Origin: Candidatus Colicola caccequi
Lineage (GTDB): Bacteria; Bacteroidota; Bacteroidia; Bacteroidales; Paludibacteraceae
Length of the DNA stretch: 15,000 nt
NCBI GenBank assembly: GCA_018065205.1
Contig: JAGHTR010000206.1
Coordinates: 1-15,000, forward strand
Reading direction: 5' to 3'
Numbering within the stretch: position 1 is the stretch's first letter; every line of letters begins with the position of its first letter. Positions 1-5,835 of the stretch are shown here, piece by piece. Both the position numbers and the translations under genes were made by a program. Below the pieces are notes generated by a model, which saw only the letters and a program-made list of their open reading frames with translations, was not told the DNA's origin and did no database searches.

Positions 1-834
1 TTTGCGATGTATGGTGGAGATAAACGCAAAGCCAAGAAAGATGCTTGGCGTATTCCTGAGCATCGTCTTATGTTGGTGGCGTGGTTAGGCGGTGCCTTAG
101 GTGCCTTAATCGGTATGCGTTATTTTCATCATAAGACGTTGCATTGGCGATTCCGTTTGGGAGTCCCCTTGGCTCTTATTGTATGGACGGTACCGGTTGG
201 TAGTGTCTCGCTTGTTTATGCGATGCAGAGTGGCAAGGTGCTCTTTACTCCCCTTATGATTCGTCGCTCTATTGAGGCGCATCGTGCTAATAAACCCTAT
301 ACGAAGGATTATCAGTGGGTGCCGTACAAGTCTATCTCTCCCCATCTGGTGCGTGCGGTCATTGCTTCGGAGGATAACCTGTTTGTTAAGCATAACGGGT
401 TCTCTGAGCGGGCTATTCGGCAGGCGTGGGAAGAGCGACATCAGTATGGACATGTTAAGCATGGTGGCAGCACTATCTCTCAGCAGACCGCTAAGAACGT
501 CTTTACTTTTGGTCGCCGCACTTGGTTCCGCAAGGCGCGTGAGACGTGGTACACTATTCTGATTGAGCATATATGGTCTAAACAGCGTATTATGGAGGTG
601 TACCTTAATGTGATTGAGATGGGCAATGGTATCTATGGTGCGGAGGCGGCATCTCGTCGCTATTTCGGTCATAGTGCTGCACGACTATCGTATAATGAGT
701 CGGCTCTTTTGGCGGCGTGCCTGCCTTCTCCTCGTAAGTACAGTGTCACCCGTCCCGGACCGTATATGCAGCGCCGCCAGCAGCAGATCCTGTATTTAAT
801 GCCTAAGATGGGAGGACTCAAAGAACTTCAATAA
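1..834 (+). CDS. mtgA: DUF1294 / monofunctional peptidoglycan glycosyltransferase (GT51) fusion, 5' partial
   Basis: GT51 enzymes polymerise lipid II into glycan strands on the outer face of the inner membrane. The frame is already open at base 1 (Phe-Ala before the first Met at 7), so the true start probably lies upstream. Numbering from Met7, residues 1-50 match DUF1294: YGGDKRKA, WRIPE, LGGALGALIGM and HHKT. A membrane segment follows (about 51-73), then all five GT51 motifs: EDNLF (E122, catalytic Glu), GGSTISQQ (153-160), RKARET (175-180), KQRIMEVYLN (192-201) and GNGIYGAE to YFG (206-221). No transpeptidase domain follows, so it is MtgA-like. The usual single MtgA anchor appears to double as the last DUF1294 helix. 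The next gene begins 9 bp downstream, so the two are probably co-transcribed. GT51 is certain; the role of DUF1294 is unknown. Confidence 0.9.
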   Translation, partial: FAMYGGDKRKAKKDAWRIPEHRLMLVAWLGGALGALIGMRYFHHKTLHWRFRLGVPLALIVWTVPVGSVSLVYAMQSGKVLFTPLMIRRSIEAHRANKPYTKDYQWVPYKSISPHLVRAVIASEDNLFVKHNGFSERAIRQAWEERHQYGHVKHGGSTISQQTAKNVFTFGRRTWFRKARETWYTILIEHIWSKQRIMEVYLNVIEMGNGIYGAEAASRRYFGHSAARLSYNESALLAACLPSPRKYSVTRPGPYMQRRQQQILYLMPKMGGLKELQ

Positions 835-843
835 TATGCTTTA

Positions 844-1374
844 ATGAGTGAACCTGCTATCCATATTGATTTTATCCGCAAGCCTATTCGGCGTATGCAC
901 TTGCATGTCTATCCGGACGGTCGTGTGGTGGTCTCTATGCCTTGGCTGATGCCTAAACGCATGGCGGAGCAGTTTGTGCAGTCCCAATGGGATTGGGTGC
1001 TGACTACGATGGATAAACTGCAGCATCAACCGCCTCGTGTCTTGCCGACGGTCTCTAAGCAGCAGGCGGATGAACTCATGGCTTTCTTAACTGAGCGGGT
1101 GGAGTACTGGCGAGTGGTGATGAACGAACAACCGGTTACGTGGAAAGTGCGTAATATGAAGACGCAATGGGGTAATTGTCGCCCTAAGATGCGCCGATTA
1201 ACGTTCAATCTTCAACTGGCGCTGGTGGATAATGACCTGCGCGACTATATCATCGTGCATGAACTGAGCCATCTGCAAGTTCCTAACCATGGACCTCTTT
1301 TTAAGGCACGTCAGGCCCTTTTCATTCCTGACTGGCCCGCCCGTCGCCAACGCTTAAAAAATTACCAACGCTAA
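844..1374 (+). CDS. YgjP/SprT-like zinc metallopeptidase (DUF45, M48 type)
   Basis: This 176-residue protein has the layout of the YgjP family (DUF45), predicted soluble zinc-dependent metallohydrolases. The C-terminal half holds the family signature: MKTQWGNC (105-112), then HELSH at 139-143, where H139 and H143 should bind zinc and E140 should act as the general base. H149, in NHGPLF, is the likely third ligand. The N-terminal half fits the family's strand-rich region, with a conserved SMPWLMP segment. No signal peptide or membrane segment is visible. It starts 9 bp after the glycosyltransferase gene, so both probably form one unit read from a promoter outside the window. The physiological substrate of this family is not established. 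It looks like ordinary chromosome rather than part of the island that follows. Confidence 0.88.
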   Translation: MSEPAIHIDFIRKPIRRMHLHVYPDGRVVVSMPWLMPKRMAEQFVQSQWDWVLTTMDKLQHQPPRVLPTVSKQQADELMAFLTERVEYWRVVMNEQPVTWKVRNMKTQWGNCRPKMRRLTFNLQLALVDNDLRDYIIVHELSHLQVPNHGPLFKARQALFIPDWPARRQRLKNYQR

Positions 1375-1415
1375 AGTGCTGTGCTCCCACGTATCACTAC
1401 CGTAGCGCAAGCAAC

Positions 1416-1463
1416 GATGAAGCAAGGATGAAGCAAGGATGAAGCAAGGATGAAGCAAGGATG
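1416..1463. repeat. 11-bp tandem repeat, four perfect copies plus a partial
   Basis: The unit GATGAAGCAAG occurs without a mismatch at 1416-1426, 1427-1437, 1438-1448 and 1449-1459, followed by GATG at 1460-1463. Degenerate material (GCGCAAGCAAC) precedes it. The length is not a multiple of three and no gene spans it. The copies are directly adjacent with no spacers, so it is not a CRISPR. It looks like a microsatellite-like locus that could vary by replication slippage. Confidence 0.95.
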
Positions 1464-1545
1464 CATGGTGTCCCCGATTGACGGGAAAACCGTATCTAAG
1501 GAAAAGGTTCTCCTCCTATCCACTCCCTCTCCCTCTCATTGCACT

Positions 1546-1706
1546 TTTGCAGATTTGCATAACTTTGTAACCGACTCTGCTTTTTTAATCCGTCATTTCA
1601 AAAAACACAAAAAAATAGGGGGTACTGGGGTTATATAATTATAGTATATATAATATATTATTTATCCACCAACTATTTCGCTTATTTTTTTATGCAAATC
1701 TGCAAA
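1546..1706. repeat. 17-bp perfect inverted repeat enclosing an AT-rich core
   Basis: The left arm at 1546-1562 (TTTGCAGATTTGCATAA) is the exact reverse complement of 1690-1706. The arms enclose about 127 bp of very AT-rich DNA. The octamer GCAAATCT in the right arm recurs at 1702-1709, approximately at 1710-1717 (GCAACTCT) and at 1813-1820, and sits inverted at 1551-1558. No convincing target-site duplication flanks the arms. It could be a set of protein-binding sites or the ends of a small mobile-element remnant. Confidence 0.8.
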
Positions 1707-1742
1707 TCTGCAACTCTATCTGACGTGACTTTTCCTTAAATT

Positions 1743-1786
1743 AGTAGACTCTTTCCTAAAAAAAAGTAGACATCATCCTAAAAAAA
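1743..1786. repeat. Two-copy 22-bp imperfect direct repeat with a CCTA/TAGG palindrome
   Basis: Copies at 1743-1764 and 1765-1786 both begin AGTAGAC and end CCTAAAAAAA; they differ at four central positions. The end of the second copy forms a short palindrome, CCTA-A7-TAGG (1777-1791). The pair lies just upstream of the regulator's promoter, about two helical turns apart, as operator pairs often do. Function is inferred. Confidence 0.6.
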
Positions 1787-1809
1787 ATAGGATTAAAATC
1801 TCACTTTTA

Positions 1810-1841
1810 TTTGCAAATCTCATTTTTTTTCTGTAATTTTG
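1810..1841 (+). promoter_or_regulatory. Bacteroidota-type promoter of the WYL regulator gene
   Basis: TTTG at 1810-1813, a 20-bp spacer and TAATTTTG at 1834-1841 match the primary sigma factor consensus of Bacteroidota (TTTG, 19-21 bp, TAnnTTTG). Transcription should begin near 1848, giving a leader of about 70 nt before the start codon at 1919. The -33 box overlaps a GCAAATCT octamer (1813-1820), which would suit repression by a protein bound there. Confidence 0.75.
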
Positions 1842-1918
1842 CATCGCAATAATTATAAGCAGGAATATGACTGCTTAATGAAATAGTAAATTGTATAAAA
1901 CGTTGAATTTGTCAAAAG

Positions 1919-2956
1919 ATGCCATCTACTCGACTTGCCACATTGCGTTATCAGGCATTAGATACTTGTTTTAGAGACAGAATGAGATATTATTTTATTG
2001 AGGATCTCATTAGTGCCGTCAATAAAACATTGCAAGACAATGACCAAACGCCAGTCTCTCGTCGCACCATTTTTAATGATATTCGAGACATGGAGAGCAA
2101 TCATGATTGGCGCGTCTTGTTCGAAGAGCCGGCTAAGATTAATGGTCGCCGTTACTATCGTTATGAGGACCCTGAATACTCTATCTGGAAGAACGACCTT
2201 GACCAATATCAGGTGGCTCAACTTAAGTCGATGCTACTAATGCTTCAGCAATTCCGTGGTATGCCTCAATATGAACGTTTGGCAGAGATGGTAGTGCAAT
2301 TGGAGGATAAATATAACTTTAAGATGGAGGATACCAATCAAATTATTGCATTTGATACAAATGAATATGTTGAAGGAATAGAGTATTTGTGTCCTCTTTT
2401 TGATGCGATTATTGCTAAGCAACCACAAAAGATTGTCTATCTGCCTTTTGGTAAGGTGGCCATCACACGTATCGTGCACCCATATTTTATTAAGCAATAT
2501 AATAACCGTTGGTTTTTGTTTGGCTATTGTAATGATGGCACTTATGATGGTATCATCAATTTGGCTTTAGACCGAATTCAATCCACTGAGAATGCTACTT
2601 GTAAGTTTATTGAGAACGAAGATATTGACTTTGATGAGTTCTTTAGTGATGTTATTGGGGTGACCGTTCCAAAGGATGGAAAAAGAGAGAATATAGTGCT
2701 TCGCTTCACATCTAATAGATTACCGTATGTATTGTCTAAACCTCTTCATGAAAGCCAACGACATACAGAAGAAGATGGTACATGTGTGCGTTTGCAATTA
2801 ATACCGAATAGGGAGTTCTATCAAAAAGTGTTGTCCTTTGGTGCAGATGTAGAAGTGGTGGAACCGCTGTCTGTACGAGAAGAAATGAAAGAGGAAATAG
2901 AAAAAATGCAGTATAAATATTCACCTATGCAAAAAGGTTGCACAGAAGAGCAGTAA
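1919..2956 (+). CDS. WYL-domain transcriptional regulator (HTH-WYL-WCX)
   Basis: This 345-residue DNA-binding regulator heads the island. An N-terminal winged helix-turn-helix covers about residues 20-60 (VSRRTIFNDIRDME is the likely recognition helix region). A WYL domain follows at about 150-225, with WFL (198-200) in place of the name-giving tripeptide and ALDRI closing it. A C-terminal WCX domain lies at about 257-325 (ENIVLRF to FGADVEVVEPLSV). WYL regulators often repress anti-phage loci and respond to nucleic-acid or nucleotide ligands; what this one senses cannot be read from the sequence. A good promoter lies 78 bp upstream of the ATG, and no Shine-Dalgarno is visible, which is normal for this phylum. 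The gene's last codons overlap the next promoter, and its TAA stop forms the first bases of that promoter's -7 box. It could control itself and the units downstream. Confidence 0.88.
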   Translation: MPSTRLATLRYQALDTCFRDRMRYYFIEDLISAVNKTLQDNDQTPVSRRTIFNDIRDMESNHDWRVLFEEPAKINGRRYYRYEDPEYSIWKNDLDQYQVAQLKSMLLMLQQFRGMPQYERLAEMVVQLEDKYNFKMEDTNQIIAFDTNEYVEGIEYLCPLFDAIIAKQPQKIVYLPFGKVAITRIVHPYFIKQYNNRWFLFGYCNDGTYDGIINLALDRIQSTENATCKFIENEDIDFDEFFSDVIGVTVPKDGKRENIVLRFTSNRLPYVLSKPLHESQRHTEEDGTCVRLQLIPNREFYQKVLSFGADVEVVEPLSVREEMKEEIEKMQYKYSPMQKGCTEEQ

Positions 2957-2961
2957 TTTTG
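2924..2961 (+). promoter_or_regulatory. Shared-type promoter with dyad, copy 1 (ATPase operon)
   Basis: A dyad TATGCA-N7-TGCACA (2926-2944) is followed by TAATTTTG at 2954-2961. The block aligns without gaps to those at 5764 and 13189. It lies inside the last codons of the regulator gene. Transcription would start near 2968, about 20 nt before the chosen ATPase start. There is no TTTG at the usual -33 distance, so the dyad may bind an activator or replace that box. Confidence 0.65.
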
Positions 2962-2988
2962 CACCAGAAATCTATAAATAACTACTAT

Positions 2989-4641
2989 ATGAAATCAATT
3001 GGATTTAAAAACTTTCGCCGTTTCGAAGAACTTTTACCTCTTCAATTAGGTGATATTACATTTTTTGTTGGAGCAAATAATGCCGGTAAGTCAACGGCAG
3101 TGAAAGCAATGATGCTTATGCTGGACAATCTGGCCAGTCGTTCGGTGGTGAATAGAAATAATATCTTTGAGCCCCCCGGATTCCGTCTTGATGCGAATCG
3201 TATCCATGAAGTACATATCGGAACGTTCGGTCGTGCGCTACATCGCCCATATCCTGAAACCAAAGAACTTACCATAGCGGCTACAATAGACAATTATCTT
3301 GTGCGATATACCATCACAGGTGACACAGATTCAAGGCAGGCGAATGCAGATGTGGCAAAGATTGAGGTGGAAAATGTTGTGGATAAGGTGTGCTATGTTT
3401 TCGATTTCCAAAACGGAGAGTCGGTAGTCAACTACAATACGTCTGTGCTGAAGAAATATGCTGTTGGCATAGATGAGGGTGTACCATTTGAGTATATACT
3501 GCGTCGTGGAGGTGTGCAGGGCTATCGCCGAGAAACCAGAGAAAAGATGGAGATGCAGCAACAGTTGGAGCAACTTCTCCAAACGAAAGCACGTCTTCAG
3601 CACGAGCAGAAGCGGGAGGATAATCCCATCGAGATAGCTCGAATCAATAGCGAACTACAGTCGATAGAAAAGAATATCAAAACCATCCAAAAGATGGCCG
3701 ACCCGTTTGAAGGCAAACTGAAGGAGGAAGATGTGGAATATAAGTCGACTATCAAGATTTCGCATAGAATGATGGTGGGTAATTTTGTTTCAGCCGTGAT
3801 AGAAGGTTTGACAGAGGATTTTGTAGGAGAGGAGGAAAGTAGCGAAGACTATTCCTCTGCAAGTGCAGATCGAAAGTATGATAAGTTATCCAAGCAGAAA
3901 AAAGCCTTCTTGATGATGCTGATGAGTGATGCTCGTCAGTTGTCTATGGTGGTTCGCAGCAATAGAATTGAATATATTTCAGCGCATGCTGCTTCTCAGA
4001 AGGTATTGTTTTCGATTGAGGACAAGAACGACTATATGGCCGGAGTCATTCGCGAGTTTAAGCAGCGTAGTATCATGCCAGGTAGCAAGGAAGATCTCTT
4101 TGTGACCACATGGATGAAGAACCTGCAAATAGGTTTAGATTATCAGATAGAGCCGATTTCCGGTGAGGCATATACAATGGACATCACCAACATGTGCGGC
4201 GAGACGATGCCACTTGCAGATTTAGGAATGGGCTCCATTCAGATGATGATATTATTGCTAAAATTGGCGACGATCATTAATGCAAATAGAGGAGAAGGTT
4301 GTGTCATTATCGTGGAAGAACCCGAGCAAAATATCCATCCTAAATTGCAGAGTAAGTTAGCTGATTTAATTGCTTATGTTAATCGGGAATATGGCTTCCG
4401 TTTTGTCATAGAGACTCACTCAGAGTATTTGATTCGTCGTACCCAAGCAATGATTGCGACTGAAGAAGTCCAGTTTGAGAAAAATCCGTTTAAAGTTTAT
4501 TACTTTCCTGAAGAAGGTGAACCTTATGATATGGTATATCAAGAGAGTGGATTATTTAAGAAGAAATTTGACGAAGGTTTCTTTGATGAGGCAAGTCGTC
4601 AACACGTAGTAGTTATCAAGAAAGTTAGAGAGTTGCAGTAA
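2989..4641 (+). CDS. AAA/ABC-type ATPase, DUF3696-like, with a coiled-coil insert
   Basis: This 550-residue predicted ATPase belongs to the SMC/OLD-like group common in defence loci. The start is placed at 2989 (MKSIGFKNFRRF), because the in-frame ATG at 2938 lies upstream of the -7 box. Visible motifs are Walker A GANNAGKST (28-36), a signature-like LGMGSIQ (412-418), Walker B VIIVEE (439-444, catalytic E444) followed by PEQNIHP, and a switch ETHSEYL with H477. A coiled coil of about 50 residues (roughly 183-237) interrupts the ATPase halves. The C-terminus (YYFPEEGE, GFFDEASR) resembles the DUF3696 tail. No TOPRIM or other nuclease domain is seen, so any effector activity probably sits in the next gene, whose ATG overlaps this stop by one base (TAATG). 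It has its own promoter at 2924-2961. The ATPase class is clear; the system type is not. Confidence 0.85.
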   Translation: MKSIGFKNFRRFEELLPLQLGDITFFVGANNAGKSTAVKAMMLMLDNLASRSVVNRNNIFEPPGFRLDANRIHEVHIGTFGRALHRPYPETKELTIAATIDNYLVRYTITGDTDSRQANADVAKIEVENVVDKVCYVFDFQNGESVVNYNTSVLKKYAVGIDEGVPFEYILRRGGVQGYRRETREKMEMQQQLEQLLQTKARLQHEQKREDNPIEIARINSELQSIEKNIKTIQKMADPFEGKLKEEDVEYKSTIKISHRMMVGNFVSAVIEGLTEDFVGEEESSEDYSSASADRKYDKLSKQKKAFLMMLMSDARQLSMVVRSNRIEYISAHAASQKVLFSIEDKNDYMAGVIREFKQRSIMPGSKEDLFVTTWMKNLQIGLDYQIEPISGEAYTMDITNMCGETMPLADLGMGSIQMMILLLKLATIINANRGEGCVIIVEEPEQNIHPKLQSKLADLIAYVNREYGFRFVIETHSEYLIRRTQAMIATEEVQFEKNPFKVYYFPEEGEPYDMVYQESGLFKKKFDEGFFDEASRQHVVVIKKVRELQ

Positions 4642-5762
4642 TGTTTAGGATTTATATTACAGCAAAAGCACTTGCAAATGTTTATTTACAAGAACATTCA
4701 AAAGGCTACGCAGAACAAAACGATTGGTTTCATATTCTTTTGAAACAACAAAAGATATTTACGGTAGGTTATACCGAACCTTTGGGTGATGTGATTGAAG
4801 AAGAGGATTTTTCCGATTCTGCTATTATTGCAGAGATGAGCACTGCGTATAATATTCAATTCATTCCATCGGATAACTATATCAATGACGTCATTCGTGA
4901 TAATTCAAGAGTGTATGATCAACCTAATTCAGCCTTTTTTATTGATATTGACGGAGATGTGGCAAACCACATTCAAAACACCTATGGCGTAATTTGCCAA
5001 CCGGCCTCTACGGATGTGGATACCACAATGTTTACTAGTGAGTGTCTCCGATTCGAGTATGTTAAGAATAAAGATGTAAAAGGAGGATGGCAAGAATTGT
5101 TCGAAGTACAATCATCAGTACCTTCAAATGCATTATGTATTATTGATAGGTTTTTGTTTGCTTACGATGGGCAAAATAATACTAATCAAGGATATGAAAG
5201 TGAGATAACTTATAATGGTTTAGATACGGTATTATTGATTCTGAACAGTGCATTACCCAAGATATTTAAAAACACTTACCATGTTACAATAATCTGCGAA
5301 AAGAAGCAGATAAAAAATCGAATGATTTTCCAAACTTTGCAACAGGAATTATTTTATAGAATAAAGTCTATTTCAAATATAAAGGGTTATCCAATATTAG
5401 CACAATTGATAGCTGTAGATGATGATCTTGCAAGGTATACTCACTCGCTAACCCATAATAGGCAGATTATCTCCAATTATCACAAGATGTCTTTCCAGAA
5501 TGGAATAAATGCTATACGTTTTTATCATGGATCAGAGGGAAATGCAGAATACACACAAACAGTACAAGGGGAGTTGCTTTACAGTTCCGGGCTGAAACAT
5601 TACAAATCAGAATGTCCAGAAGATTCTATACGAGCAACTCAGATAGCAATGAAGTCTGTATTAAAAAAATGGAACAACTCATTTGAACCGGGACATTATT
5701 ATTATGCTGATAATTTGGGTAATTCAAGTATAAGAAATTTTCAAAATCGTCTCTTTTCTTAA
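4641..5762 (+). CDS. Unrecognised 373-aa protein, candidate effector of the ATPase module
   Basis: I do not recognise this protein with confidence. It is 373 residues, with no signal peptide or clear membrane helix, and visibly more AT-rich than its neighbours. The ATG overlaps the ATPase stop codon by one base, implying coupled translation and a shared function. Conserved-looking features are an acidic patch EEEDF near residue 53, FFIDIDGD (about 98-105), LCIIDRFLF with D169-R170, and THNRQIISNYHKM with H272-N273-R274. The last resembles, loosely, the HDRxIxTNY-type segment of MITD1 C-terminal-like phospholipase-D-fold domains, but no HKD motif is present. By analogy with two-gene ATPase/effector defence pairs such as Septu, PARIS or AbiL, it may be the nuclease or toxic partner. 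That role is inference only. Confidence 0.8.
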   Translation: MFRIYITAKALANVYLQEHSKGYAEQNDWFHILLKQQKIFTVGYTEPLGDVIEEEDFSDSAIIAEMSTAYNIQFIPSDNYINDVIRDNSRVYDQPNSAFFIDIDGDVANHIQNTYGVICQPASTDVDTTMFTSECLRFEYVKNKDVKGGWQELFEVQSSVPSNALCIIDRFLFAYDGQNNTNQGYESEITYNGLDTVLLILNSALPKIFKNTYHVTIICEKKQIKNRMIFQTLQQELFYRIKSISNIKGYPILAQLIAVDDDLARYTHSLTHNRQIISNYHKMSFQNGINAIRFYHGSEGNAEYTQTVQGELLYSSGLKHYKSECPEDSIRATQIAMKSVLKKWNNSFEPGHYYYADNLGNSSIRNFQNRLFS

Positions 5763-5763
5763 T

Positions 5764-5801
5764 CCTGTGCAGAAAGGTTGCACACCAAACCACTAATTTT
5801 G
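5764..5801 (+). promoter_or_regulatory. Shared-type promoter with dyad, copy 2 (hsd operon)
   Basis: The dyad TGTGCA-N7-TGCACA spans 5766-5784, with TAATTTTG at 5794-5801. It starts 2 bp after the stop of the preceding gene and should give a leader of about 28 nt before hsdM. Distances match copies 1 and 3 exactly. No terminator hairpin is visible between the two units. Confidence 0.7.
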
Positions 5802-5835
5802 CAGCAGATTTGAGAAACAAACAAATCTGAACTGC

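Larger units (their letters stand above)
1375..1918. other. 544-bp repeat-rich non-coding boundary region
   Basis: No convincing gene lies here. In order it holds an 11-bp tandem repeat (1416-1463), a pyrimidine-rich stretch near 1510-1540, a weak promoter-like box TAACTTTG (1560-1567) inside the left arm of a 17-bp inverted repeat, a very AT-rich core (about 1635-1690), the right arm (1690-1706), a 22-bp imperfect direct repeat (1743-1786), a short CCTA/TAGG palindrome (1777-1791) and the promoter of the regulator gene (1810-1841). The first half probably contains the 3' end of the upstream operon. The second half is probably regulatory DNA for the island. The 62-codon open frame at 1450-1638 starts inside the tandem repeat and resembles nothing known. 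Confidence 0.75.

Noticed and set aside
106..672. Long open frame on the minus strand opposite the glycosyltransferase gene, and others like it opposite hsdM, hsdR and rmuC
   Set aside because: They lie antisense to genes with intact, recognisable motifs, show no domain signature and have no promoter. They are shadows of real coding sequence.
1416..1463. CRISPR array
   Set aside because: The 11-bp copies are directly adjacent, with no spacers, and no cas gene is present.
1538..1567. Promoter with TTG at 1539 and TAACTTTG at 1560
   Set aside because: The -7 box is good, but the -33 match is partial with an 18-bp spacer, and no gene follows for 350 bp. It may be incidental to the inverted repeat.
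1450..1638. 62-codon + strand open frame after the tandem repeat
   Set aside because: It starts within the 11-bp repeat, has no recognisable similarity, low-complexity composition and no promoter upstream, and it runs through the left arm of the inverted repeat.
1546..1706. Miniature transposable element with terminal inverted repeats
   Set aside because: No clear target-site duplication flanks the arms, and the same octamer recurs outside the arms, so protein-binding sites fit at least as well. Kept only as an alternative.
2938..2988. Upstream ATG extending the ATPase by 17 residues
   Set aside because: The ATG at 2938 lies inside the dyad and before the -7 box at 2954, so it would not be on the transcript. 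The added residues do not resemble the family, whereas MKSIGFKNF at 2989 is a typical start.
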